From NCBI RefSeq assembly GCF_041734735.1, contig NC_134896.1, positions 37,392,539 through 37,456,538 on the forward strand: 64,000 nucleotides of DNA, given 5' to 3'. Source of the stretch: Babylonia areolata (taxonomy: Eukaryota > Mollusca > Gastropoda > Neogastropoda > Buccinidae). Positions 1-13,300 of this stretch are shown here, in pieces. The notes under the pieces were generated by a model. The model saw only the letters and a program-made list of their open reading frames with translations. It had not been told where the DNA came from and ran no database searches. Every line of letters starts with the position of its first letter. Positions within the stretch are counted from its first letter, which is position 1. The position numbers were made by a program, and so were the translations under genes.

Positions 1-11
1 AAGAGAACATG

Positions 12-245
12 GGAGTTGAATTCCATGAAAACAGAAGAAGAAGAAAGAAGTGCTCAGCCAAAATGATTATACACGTTAAAAGCCCTCTTGTACATATAAC
101 AATGAAGGTAGGGGTTCTATTCCACAAACGCAGAAGGAAGAAAGCGCTCAGTGAAAATGGTCATGCATGTAAAAGACCACTCGTTCATGAATAAAAGTGA
201 AGACAGGAGTTGCATTCCACAAACGCAGAGGAGGAAGAAGAAGTA
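12..245 (+). repeat. Tandem copies of a SINE 3' tail
   Basis: Roughly 2.4 copies of a 95-100 bp unit begin near 12, 112 and 207. Each has a 'TTCCACAAACGCAGAAG'-like block, then A/G-rich sequence, then a block like the 3' part of the complete SINEs at 9348 and 11321 (AAATGGTCAT, CATGTAAAAG, CCACTCGT). The array ends about 30 bases before the first visible exon of the dioxygenase gene. It looks like a SINE tail that was locally duplicated. Confidence 0.6.
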
Positions 246-276
246 GTGAGTGACAGGAATGGTTCCCTTTGCGCAG

Positions 277-1729
277 GGGACAGTTTGCTGATAGAGTTTG
301 GAGGGAAGGATGCCCACAGGGGTCATGTGCCCATCCAGTTTCTCAAGGAGTACGACCACTCCAGTGCAGCCCTTGACAGGAAGAAGGCAGCCATCGATGT
401 CAATACCTTCGCCACAGTGAGATGATTGTGATGTGATGTGATGCGATGCGATGTGTTTTAAGGTGGTGGTGCTCTGTGTGTGTGTGATGTGGTTCACAGA
501 TGTATGACTATGATTGTCTCAGTATGTGTTTGTGTTTGTGTGCATGTGGGTTTTTTCTCTGATGTGGTGCATGAAAGCGTGTGTGTGATGTCATATGTGT
601 TTGGGAGGTGGTGTTTTGTGGCTGTGTGATGTGGTTTGCAGGTGTTCGAGTGTGTGAGTATGTGCATGTATTTTTGCATGTGTTTTTGTGTGATGTGGTG
701 CATGTATGTGTGTGTGATGTGGTGTGTATGTGTGTGTTGTGTTTGTGCATGTTTTTGTTTTAACAAAGAAAGAGTTGATGAGTCCAAGCATATTTGTGTG
801 TATAACTGTGTACTTTTATGATGCTTGTGATATTTGTTATCAGAAAGGAGGTGCAAAAGTTAGAAAGGGAGATGTGTTTAGATGATTAAAACAGATTTCT
901 TAGATAAGGTGGTTTTTTTGTTTTGGGGTTTTTATTTTAAAACCAGTTCTTAAAAAGTGGGAAAAGTTGTGGTAAGCTGGAGGTATTATGCATGTGCCTG
1001 TCTATGAGTCTGACTTTTATGCAAACTTCTGAATTTCATTGCAGCTGAGATCAATGGATACATGAATTGAATTCCTGTTGAAAATATCAATTGGGTTCCA
1101 GACCAAAAGGAAAAGGAACTGTGCTTGTTTTGTTGTGCTCTATGAATAAGTGTTATAGAAATCTCTTTTATTTAAATTCAAACACTTTTGACTTTTTTTG
1201 TGTGTGTGGAAAGCAAACGCTGTTGTGTTGTCTTTATTTTTTTAAATATTAGCATGTGTACTTATTTTTAAAGCATGTGTAAAAAACATTAATAAAATGT
1301 GACATACAGATACAGCGCTATAGTGCTACTTTTTTGGTTGTTGCAGTCTTTATTAAATTTACGGAACATGCGTACAAAGTTCCATAAAGATGTTTTCAGT
1401 AGTTTGTCTAGATTTACTAAAATGCACTATACAAATGCCATTCATCATCATCATTATCATTAGTTCCAGAAAAAAAGAACAAAATGAAATGACAGGGATA
1501 TCCATCAAATCTGAACAACAACAAACATGCATATATATATATATTTTTTTTTTATCTAACGATTTCATTGTGCTGTCACTGTGTGTTACAGGTGATACCA
1601 AAATTTTGAGCGAGCATGATAATGAGGAATTGTGTGTTTGACACAGGAAGTGCCTCAGCTGACCTATGAGGATCTGACTAAACAAGAGGATGGCTTATAT
1701 AGGTCAGTGTGTGGTGGTGGTTGTTTTGT

Positions 1730-1768
<39 letters not shown>

Positions 1769-4700
1769 TGTTTGTGTGTAATTATGTAATAAGTGTAGTC
1801 TCTGAATCTGTTTTATATTATTGTGCGCTAAATCATTATTTTTCTTCTTCTTTCTTTTGTGAGTTATTCTGCGCGTGCACATGTGTGTTTAATGTTTATT
1901 GTAAAGCGCTTTGAGCTCTCTTTAAGGGAGGAAAGCGCTCAACAAATGTCCATTATTATTATTATTATTATTATTATTGTTATTAAAAAGGAGAGGTGGT
2001 TTGAACATATTGATGAAGAATTTGACGTATATTGACGGGGAATTTGACATCATCCCTTAGTTACGTCACGCTATGGACTTTTACGTCATGCACTTGTGTG
2101 TGTTTGCTTTTCAGTCACCTTCTTACATATCTTTCACTTCACTGCATTTTTATTAATTCATTTATTTGTTTATTTTGTCAAGTCGTTTTATTGCATTTCA
2201 TGTCACTAAATGTTTTATGCAAACTAAGGGTAAGGTCTGAAGACCTGCTCAGCACATTGGGTCTATGTGAAGGTTGGGCATCTGCTTTTTTGGGGATGGG
2301 GTGAGGGGGTTATTTTTTTATTTTATTTTATTTTTTTTAAAACGGATGTAATGTAGCGTATATAGATCAGTCCACACGCTTTGACACCTCTTGAAACTGA
2401 AACTGAAAATGAAACTGTGTGCAAACATTAAGTTTAAAAAAATAAAGAAAAAAAACACTCAACTACTTTAAAATGTTGGTGGCAGTTTACACATAACACA
2501 TTCACAAGAACCACTCAAATTCTTGAGTACCTACTTACAAATTTTTGTGTCTTCAAATGCTAGTTATCATTAGTATATGTTTTAGAAGTGATGTACATTA
2601 GCTAGTGTGAGGGGGTGGAAGGTTAATAAGCATTGTTTTAATCATGGTGAGAGCTGGACTAAGTGTGTGGGCTGGACAATGTTTGTCCGTATCTGTGAAT
2701 TTTGCAGTGTATGCGATGTCTGCTTTTGAGTGGTGGGTCTGTGTGCATGCACACAATTTTCCTATCAAACTGCAGAATCTTTACATCCTTTTTTATCTTA
2801 AAAAACAACAACAACCAAACATTTAAGCAGGATAAACAATTTAAAAATATTTTAAAAGGGCAAACATATAATGCTGGAAAAAGAGAACCCCCCACCCACC
2901 CTCACCCTACCCCACCCCACCCCCGCCTCCCTAAAAAAAAAAACAGAGAAAAACAAGTAATTCAGTATGCAAATGACAAAGCATCTATCCACCCATCTTT
3001 ACAGCCTTTTAACTGAAGCTACATGTTTTCTGATCAAAGCTCTGTTGGTTCAGAGTTTTCAGGTTAGCAGATATATTTCTTCTGTGTTCTGCACATGTAG
3101 ATTAGTAATCACAACACAAACATATTAATTCATAAGAGACATGAAAACATGAAGCAGTCGGAACCGTAAGGTACATACAAGTCATGTCACAAGTTTATCA
3201 TTATTGTACAAATTTTAAAAGCATTGCGCTTTAACTTGTATGGCAATCCAGCACATAAACTGGCAAGTGTCAGTAGTTGTAAGATAAGTGATGGTGGCAG
3301 CAGAGCTTGCAGTTGCAACAATAACAGTAAAAGTAAAGACAGAAAAAACTGGGCAGGGTGGGCTGAGGAGAGTGGGGAGAGGGTGGGGTAGGATTTGTCA
3401 AATGCAGTGGTGACAATCTCTTCAGGGAGAGATCAGGCAGATTTGCAAGTAGAGAAATGTGTTGTGACAAACGTGCATATACAGGTATGCTTATTGATGT
3501 GTGTGCTTGTGTGTGTGTGTGTGTGTGTTAACAGGTGGTTGAAGAATCTGGCTGACTATGGATTCTGTGTCATCAAAGGCGTTCCCACAGAGGAGTTGAT
3601 GGTGATAAAGGTATGCATAATGCACACGTTATAATCTTTCTTCTTCTTCTGCATGTGTGGGCTGTAACTCCCACATACACAAGTGGGATTTTACATGTAT
3701 AACTGTTTTTATCCCACTATGTAGGCAGCCATAGTCCATTTTCAAGGGTGTGCATGCTGGGTATGTTCTTGTTTCCATAACCCACTGAACACAGATCACA
3801 TAATCTTGAATACGCATATTTGATTTTTTTTTTTTCGTGCAAATAGATGTGAATTAGGTTCAGGCACTAGCAGGTCTGCCCAGTTTCTTCCTTTTGTGTC
3901 ATGAATCACTCTGCACACTGTAATCTGAAACCTGCCCCCACCCTTACTCCCTCTCGCAGGCCCGACATTCATACAAAATGTGTTCTATTCTTGGACCACT
4001 AAATACTGCATGTTTGCAAGTTCAAACTCAGTTCTGCTTACTGGGTGGAGAGTTGGCTGGTATTCCTCACCTTCCTCGTCCACAGAATCATGAGACTTCA
4101 GTTTATCTTCATTTTCTTCAAGCATCCAGTTTGATTTTCACTGAGCAGTAGCTAAAACCTGTGTCATCGTGTTTAGTTTCGCTCACACTTGGCTGGGATA
4201 ACTTGTTGCCATTTGCTTGCCCGCGTTGATACTGAGTTGTTGATGTGTTCCAGTCAGCCAGTAAAAGCTTTTGAAAAATCACATTCCAGGGTGATGTACA
4301 GTGTTTCCAAGTTATTATAAGAGCTGGGCTTGGCAAAATGATAATTTCCAAAACTACGTAAAAGCTTTTGCAAGAGGGAGATATTTCGCCACTGTTTGGG
4401 TACAGCTTTTGTGGCAGTGGCAGGGGAGTTAATTTTCTGCAGTTTGAGATTGGCTTACATAGCAGTCGAATGGTTAAACATCTTTCTATATCATGTACCA
4501 GTAGTACCAGAGTCTGTTCTTTCTTTTATGTTTGATTTGAACATATTTGCCTTTTATTTTCCTGCAGGTATGTGATGCTTGTGTTGTCTTGTGTTGTCAG
4601 ATGGCTGAAATGATTGGGCCAATTCAGGACACCATCTATGATGATGTGAGTACTAATCTGTGTTTGGTGTCAAGAACAAAAGGATTGTTTTGTGGAATAG

Positions 4701-6992
4701 TTTGAAATCTGTTGAATGAATAATATTTTCCAAAGATTTACCCAGAAAATAAATGTTGATAAAGGCATTGTTCTGTGGAATAGTCTGAAATCTGTTAAGT
4801 AAATTACCTTTCCCTAAAATTTACCCAGATAATCAATGTTGAACTGTCAGAAAGGATGGTGAGCATGCCCCCTGAACATTCACCCAGAAATTTCAACAGA
4901 GACTGTTAGCATGAATGATTGGCTAACTGATCACTTCCCTGTATGAATGTGTAGAATACCTATGAATTTCCTTTTTTATCTCCATGACTATAAAAGATGG
5001 AAACTTTGAAAAGATTTGCATTAGAAGGAAACATGCCATCAGAGTAATGCCCAAGAGAGAGTGTGTGGGTGTCAAGTGTTTTACTTATTTTTAACTTAGT
5101 TAAACTTAGAATGAGGAGCAAGGTGGCAGAACGGTTAAGATGCTTAACAATCAAAACTGTGTCTGTGAGGGTCTGGGTTTGAATCCCGCTCTCACCATTT
5201 CTCCCAAGTTTGACTGGAAAATCAAACTGAGTATGTAGTCAATTGGATGAGGCAATATACTGAGGTCCTGTGTGCAGCACGCATTTGGTGTACTGAAAAA
5301 AACCCCATGGCAACAAAAGTGTTGTCCTCTGGCAAAATACCGCAGAAGAAATCCACCCTGATAGGTACACAAGTACATATGCATGCACTCAAGGCCTGAC
5401 AAGCGTATTGGGTTATGCTGCTGTCTGTCTAGCAGATGTGGTGCAGTGTATATGGATTTGTGCGAAGACAGTGACGCCTCCTTGAGAAAATGAGACTGAA
5501 ACTTAGAGAAGTTACATGCTCCCTTGTCACACGACACATGAGGCCGTCAAAGTGCTCCAGCGTGTTTGGTCAGCAGTCACCCTCAGTGCGTTGCTTTGTC
5601 GCTTATTCATCATCATCTGGAGGTACTTGTAGATCGTCTGGCACCAGATCATCTTTGGGGATCCCCTTCATCTCTGTCAACGAGGGTTCCATTGAAGAAC
5701 TCAGCTGGCAAAGTCTTGTGACATGTCCCATCCAAGCGTTTTGAAACTTGACAAATGGGAATGAGATATCACAATCTGTCATATCCACCAGGGACACAGT
5801 GAAAATGGTACTGTATGGAGTGAAATGCTCCACCTTGTCACAGAGGAAAGTTGTGTGTGGGTCCCAGAGACTGACCCAGCAAATGGAAGGTTCTGGCAAA
5901 GGCAGAGCAAAAGCCTAGAAATCATCAAGGGCCATCTTCCTGACTGGTGGGAAGCTGGTTATGCTTTTGATTTCCTAATCAGAAGACATGGATTTTTTTG
6001 GGTGTTTTTGTTTGTTTGGTTTTGTTTTTTTTCCTGTGATGGAGTCTCACGTCGGTCTGACGGATGAGTAGGCAGGCAGACTTATCTGTCGGTGTGTGTC
6101 CTCATATGGGAGAAAAGGCCGACTGGACGCACAGCACTTCTCACAGCTGTTGCAAGGGAAAATGTCTCCAGAAGTTGAGCCCTGCTTCCTTCACTCGCGC
6201 TTCTCCTTAATGGCCAGCATTCTCTTGTTTTCAAACGTCTTTATGCCACTAGAGCACAGCATCCTCCAGCGAGAGCGTAAAACCCTCCCAGCTGTTGCTG
6301 TTACTGCCTCAGAGTGGTAGACTGATCTCCAGTCAGGGTTCTCTCTACACAGGTGGTTTTATTTTCTGTGTATTGTCATGTGTATATAACATGCACATCT
6401 GTGTGTGTGTTCAGTTGTGTGTGTACAGTTATATCTCTGTGGATGCATGGTATTTTTCTTGTATTGAATTATATTACTGTTTGTCACAACAGATATATCT
6501 GTGTGAAATTTGAGCTGCTCTCCCTGGGGAGAACACATGCATCGCAAACCCCTATATATATATATATTTTGTGTGTGTGTGTGTGTGTCTGCAACAGAAC
6601 TTTTTCAGGGACAACCCTTTTATTGTACAAGGTGTGTGTGTGTGTGGTAATAGTTCTTGACATGCATTCTGTGTGTGTGTGTGTGTGTGTGTGCCTGTGA
6701 TGGTATGTGTGTGTGTGCATTTGTGTGTGTGTGTGTGCGTGTGTGTGTGTGTGCATGCATTGGTGACACTTGTGTGCGCAGGTATTTGACGTGCATGTGT
6801 CAGATCATCAGCTGACCAATGTAGCGTACTCGGCAGATGGACTGGTCTACCACCAGGATCTGCTGTACTATGAATCACCTCCTGGTCTGCAGTTCCTGCA
6901 CACGCTCAAGTGAGTGGCAGTGTAGTTGTCTGTCTTGTTTATCAGAGCTGTGCTTGTTTGGGGAGAGAAAAATTGGCTGGATTTGGTCAAAG

Positions 6993-7028
<36 letters not shown>

Positions 7029-10000
7029 GTGTGTTTGTGCTGTGTGTGTGTGTGTGTGTGTGTGCGTGCACGCGCACTTGAGAGAGGAAGAGAGAGTGTA
7101 TGTTTTTATGTGTGTGTGTGTGTGTGTTTGAACATTTAGCAGTCTTTACTTTGTGGTGAGGTTGTTTGTGTGTGTGTTTGAGAAGATCGTGCAACACTTG
7201 TGACTTCTTTGCTTGTGTTTTTTTTTTTTTAAACTGTGTCATTTTATCCTGATAGAACACAGAATATCTTCAGACACACATTCCTGACATTTTCACAAGG
7301 GCTAATACCTCAGAGCTACTTGTTTTACCGACATTGATCAGATGTACATGTCTGGATCTGGAGGAGACTTGATATTGTAATAAACACTCAAACCGTCTGT
7401 GAAATACAATCTGGCCATGTGATTGGGAACATGAGGAATAGCATTAAACAGATAAGGCTTTTATTTTCCCAAAATTTGGAAATCGTTACACTGTCTTGTT
7501 TTGACAGTATCAGATTGAATTGTGGAGGCATCAGTGGACACCGGTGATGAATCAGATACTCATGATTCTCCAACCAGGGAGAACAGGTTATAATCACCCA
7601 GACAGCCCTTCACTGGACACCAGAAGGTAGGTGTAAGAGAGGAAAGCCAAAGAACACCTGGTGCAGAACAGTTGAAGGAGAACAGAAGCACACCTGGTGC
7701 AGAACAGTTGAAGGAGAACAGAAGACCCAGAAGCACACCTGGTGCAGAACAGTTGAAGGAGGACAGAAGACCCAGAAACACACCTGGTGCAGAACAGTTG
7801 AAGGAGAACAGAAGACCCAGAAGCACACCTGGTGCAGAACAGTTGAAGGAGAAGAGAAGACCCAGAAGCATATCTGGTGCAGAACAGTTGAAGGAGAATA
7901 GAAGTCCCAGAAGCACACCTGGTGCAGAACAGTTGAAGGAGAACAGAAGGACACCTGGTGCAGAACAGTTGAAGGAGAACAGAAGACCCAGAAGCACACC
8001 TGGTGCAGAACAGTTGAAGGAGAATAGAAGACCCAGAAGCACACCTGGTGCAGAACAGTTGAAGGAGAACAGAAGCACACCTGGTGCAGAACAGATGAAG
8101 GAGAACAGAAGACCCAGAAGCACACCTGGTGCAGAACAGTTGAAGGAGAATAGAAGTCCCAGAAGCACACCTGGTGCAGAACAGTTGAAGGAGAACAGAA
8201 GACCCAGAAGCACACCTGGTGCAGAACAGTTGAAGGAAAATAGAAGTCCCAGAAGCACACCTGGTGCAGAACAGTTGAAGGAAAATAGAAGTCCCAGAAG
8301 CACACCTGGTGCAGAACAGTTGAAGGAGAACAGAAGACGCAGAAGCACACCTGGTGCAAAACAGCTGAAGGAGAACAGAAAATCGAGGAGCACACCTGGT
8401 GCAGAACAGTTGAAGGAGAACAGAAGACCCAGAAGCACACCTGGTGCAGAACAGATGAAGGAGAACAGAAGCACTCCTGGTGCAGAACAGATGAAGGAGA
8501 ACAGAAGCACTCCTGGTGCAGAACAGATGAAGGAGAACAAAAGCACTCCTGGTGCAGAACAGTTGAAGGAGAACAGAAGACCCAGAAGCACACCTGGTGC
8601 AGAACAGATGAAGGAGAACAGAAGCACTCCTGGTGCAGAACAGTTGAAGGAGAACAGAAGACCCAGAAGCACACCTGGTGCAGAACAGATGAAGGAGAAC
8701 AGAAGCACTCCTGGTGCAGAACAGTTGAAGGAGAACAGAAGCACACCTGGTGCAGAACAGATGAAGGAGAACAGAAGCACACCTGGTGCAGAACAGATGA
8801 AGGAAAACAGAAGCACACCTGGTGCAGAACAGTTGAAGGAGAACAGAAGACCCAGAAGCACATCTGAGTTATCATTCAGAGACTGTCTTAAAACAAGACT
8901 AGAGTGATGATTCTTCATTGCTGCCCTGAATGGGCAGTAAATAGATAAGTCAGTCCAGACAGCGATCCTTCCAGTCTGCAGAGTGGTATGTTTAATTCAT
9001 TGAGCCCTGCACCCGAGCGTTGCTCTGGCATCAAAATGAGTCTGGTTAAAACCGTTTTCACGCTCCTACATACACATAAACGGCAAGGAAAGGGAACTAA
9101 CTTCTACAGTATTTTCGGATGTGTCTGCATGTAATTTGGAGGAAAAACAGTATACTTCCTGCATTTTTTCCGCATCACTATGTCATGGAAGCCTAACCGT
9201 GGCTGTAAACTCCCTTAGGTTGAATGGGTGTATAAAACACAACTGACTGTCTCCATCCAGATTTTGTGTCAGCACTTAATTAGCTCTGCTGCATATGTCA
9301 TAGCCAGGTGGGTTTTTTTTATGCTTTTATATGAAACAGTACTGAGACGGGTGCAATAGCAGAGTGGTTAAAGCATTGGACTGTCAATCTGAGGGTCCCG
9401 GGTTCAAATCATGGTGATGGCGCCTGGTGGGTAAAGGGTGGAGATTTTTACGATCTCCCAGGTCAACATATGTGCAGACCTGCTAGTGCCTGAACCCCCT
9501 TCGTGTGTATACGCAAGCAGAAGATCAAATACGCACGTTAAAGATCCTGTAATCCATGTCAGCATTTGGTGGGTTATGGAAACAAGAACATACCAAGCAT
9601 GCACACCCCCGAAAACGGAATATGGCTGCCTACATGGCGGGGTAAAAATGGTCATACATGTAAAAGCCCACTCATGTGCATATGAGTGAACGCAGAAGAA
9701 GAAGAAGAAGAAACAGTACTGAGAGTGATGTGGTTTGCCAGGTTCGATGACTGCGTGACGGGCGGGGAGAGTCTGATCGTGGACGTGTTCAAGGTGGCCA
9801 GTGAATTCCGTCAGTCCAACCCTGAGGACTTTGAGGCTCTAGCCACCATCCCAGCCACCTTCCAGAAGATTCACTATGGCAGGTAGGACATCAGTCGGAG
9901 GTAAGATGGCTGGACAGTAAGATTATTTTTTGTTTGTGCTCCCAGAATTTTCGACATATTGGTGTTTTTTTTAAAATATTTTGAAAATGATGGGGATGAT

Positions 10001-10298
10001 GGAAGGATGGTGGTATGGGTATCCATTTAGGTTTGGGACTATTTGACAAGGCTGTACTGTCGTGATATGTCATGGCTTCAACCAGGCTGAAACATAGATG
10101 CCTGCAGTTTTGGTCAGGAAATATGAGTATCTTTTGTCATCACTCTCGAACAAATCCAGTTTGATAAATAGAATTGCGCAATCAACAACCATCTACCTGA
10201 AGATCTAGTCATCAACCCCATCCACATGTAATATGCAGCTTCTGTTCAAACATGTGTGTGTGTGTGAGAGAGAGAGAGAGTTTGTGTGTGTGTGCGTG

Positions 10299-10340
<42 letters not shown>

Positions 10341-13300
10341 GCGTGCATGTGTGAATATGCACAAGTTTTTATATTGATATGCACTTGTATGTATCCTAAA
10401 TTCTACTGTATCTATGTTTGTGTATGATTTTCGATTTATGTTTGTATCTCATTATATACTATCCCCCCCCCGCCCCCCAATATTCCTTATGACCCTGGTA
10501 CACTTGGTAATAAAGACATATTGTATTGTATTGTATTCTATTTGTATTTCTATTCTATTCTATTCTTATGGCACTTTCCACTTTGCCACATCAACTGGTG
10601 ACTAAGATTTTCATAACCAGCTGCTCTTGTGGATGATATTTATTGGCATGTCTGTTTATTGAATTGTTTCTAAAGTCGTCTGTCTGCCTGTCTGTCTGCT
10701 TGGGTTTTTCTTTTCTTTTTCTTTTTTCTTTTTTTAAGAAACCAGTTACAGTTGCTGGAAGTGGCATTCTGTTACTTCTGCGATGGAAGAGCCACTTCTC
10801 TCTCTGTCTCTCTCTATTTTGCATATCTTCTTGATCAGTTCCTGTTGTCTTTTTTGTTGTTCTTATCTAATACATATCATTACCTTTTTGCATTTATAGG
10901 ATGACAGATTGGTGTTTGGTGTTCTATGTTCAATGTGTACACATTTAAAAACTTTCGATTGATTAGATCTTCATTACAATATAATTTTTTTTTATCTTGA
11001 TCAATACTGTTTGTAATTGTTGTTATCATCGTTGTTATCATCATTGTTGTTGCTGTTGTTGTTATTATTATTGTAACAATTATTAACAAGTACTTGCTAA
11101 ATTCAAGTCTTAGTTGTGATAGAACATATTCTCTGAACTCAGTTCTTGAAAATGTTATACATGGAATTGGGTTTCTGACCTATTTGATGCTTCATACGTA
11201 AATGGTTCTTGCATATGCTTGTATGTATCTGGGTTTTTTTGTTGTTGTTGTTGTTTTCTGCTGCCGGTAAAATAATGAAATGTGTCTAAGATGTATATTG
11301 TGAGTTGACATGTATGTGTGACGGGCGCAATAGCCGAGTGGTTAAAGCGTTGGACTGTCAATCTGAGGGTCCCGGGTTCGAATCACGGTGACGGCGCCTG
11401 GTGGGTAAAGGGTGGAGATTTTTACGATCTCCCAGGTCAACATATGTGCAGACCTGCTAGTGCCTGAACCCCCTTCGTGTGTATATGCAAGCAGAAGATC
11501 AAATACGCATGTTAAAGATCCTGTAATCCATGTCAGCGTTTGGTGGGTTATGGAAACAAGAACATACCCAGCATGCACACCCCCGAAAACGGAGTATGGC
11601 TGCCTACATGGCGGGGTAAAAACGGTCATACACGTAAAAGCCCACTCGTGTGCATACGAGTGAACGCAGAAGAAGAAGAAGAAGACATGTATGTGTGTGT
11701 GTTTGTCTTGTGTGCTTTGTGGCTGACTGACGTGTTACTGTGAAGGACTTTGAGAGGTTTGAAAGTGCTAATTGAATGTACTCTTCTTTTTCTTCTTCTT
11801 CTTCTTCTTCTTCTTCTTCTTCTTCTTCTTCTTCTTCTTCTTCTTCTTCTTCTTCTTCTTCTTCTTCTTCTTCTCCTTCTTCTTCTCCTCCTTCTCCTCC
11901 TCCTCCTACTTCTTCTTCTTCTTCTTTTTTTTTTCTTCCTCTTCATTTTAGTATCATTATTATTAGTATTATTAGTAGAAGTAATATTAATGATAATGAT
12001 AATAAATTATTATCATTATTATTTTTACTGTTGTCCTTTTTCTTCTTCTTCTTCTTCTTCTTCTTCGTCTTGTTATCATTATCAACAGCTTCATCATCAT
12101 CATTTGTCATTAAATCTTTTTTTTTTTTTTTAATACCTGCACACAAACACAACATGTACCTGTGTTTGTGCAGATCAGCTCCAGTTCACATGACGTTCAG
12201 CAGACCTCTGATCACACTGAACCAAGAAAAACAGGTAATGTCAGCAGGACGAACCACACAGCACTTTGAAAACAAACAAGCCAGCTGATATCTTGCTCCC
12301 ATTACTCAACATATTATGATGAAAATAATAGTAATGATAATCATTTTTATAATGATGATAAAGGAGTGGTGGCCCAGAGGTAACGCGTCCGCCTTGGAAG
12401 CAAGAGAATCTGAGCGCGCTGGTTCAAATCACGGCTCAGCCGCCGATATTTTCTCCCCCTCCACTAGACCTTAAGTGGTGGTCTGGACGCTAGTCATTCA
12501 GATGAGATGATAAACCGAGGTCCCGTGTGCAGCATGCACTTAGCGCAGGTAAAAGAACCCACGGCAACAAAAGGGTCGTTCCTGGCAAAATTCTGTAGAG
12601 AAATCCACTTCGATAGGAAAAACAAATAAAACTGCAGGCAGGAAAAAATACAAAAAAATGGGTGGCGCTGTAGTGTAGCGACGTGCTCTCCCTGGGGAGA
12701 GCAGCCCGAATTTCCCACAGAGAAATCTGTTGTGATAAAAAGAAATACAAATACAAATATAAGATGAAGAAGAGTTCATTTACAAGTGCTTTCAAACATC
12801 TTAAAGCACTTTACAATAATGTGTCAAACACAAAGCACACAAGATTACACATACACAAGCACACATACACACATGCACACACGCATGTACAGAAGAAATA
12901 GCTGTACATGGATGATATTAATTTATGGGTTAGCCATAGATTCAGAAGATTCAGACATTCTTCAACTCCTGTCTGAGGCGCATCTACAAGATCCGATGGC
13001 AGGAGAAGATCCGAAACGAAGATCTGTGGGAGCGAGCGGGACAGGAACCAGTGGCCAAGCAGATACTGCGGAGGAAGTGGGGCTGGATCAGACACACCCT
13101 CAGGAAGCCAGCGTCCAGCATCACATGCCAAGCCCTGACCTGGAACCCGCAGGGAAAGAGGAAGAGAGGCCGGCTTCGCAACAGCTGGAGGCGAGATACC
13201 GAGGCAGAGCTGAAGCAGCAAGGAACCAACTGGACTGGAATGGCCAGAACAGCCCAGAACAGAGTGCGATGGCGAGGGGTCGTCGATGGCCTATGTTCCA

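Noticed and set aside
436-840. Frames rich in His/Thr or Cys/Val along TG tracts here and at many other sites
   Set aside because: They are translations of TG/CA microsatellites.
4568-4600. Earlier acceptor CTGCAG for the dioxygenase exon at 4601
   Set aside because: It would add about ten residues (VCDACVVCCQ-like) absent from the family; the acceptor at 4600 aligns exactly.
7560-8918. Three overlapping open frames of 411-452 codons
   Set aside because: They exist only because the minisatellite units are 36 or 45 bp without stops; there is no family match, splice support or start context. Reported as a repeat.
9348-11400. tRNA genes
   Set aside because: The A- and B-box-bearing heads at 9348, 11321, 5111, 12357 and 53311 are followed by shared bodies and tails and flanked by target duplications; they are SINEs.
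11750-12155. Poly-Leu, poly-Ser and poly-Arg frames
   Set aside because: They are translations of (TTC)n/(GAA)n.
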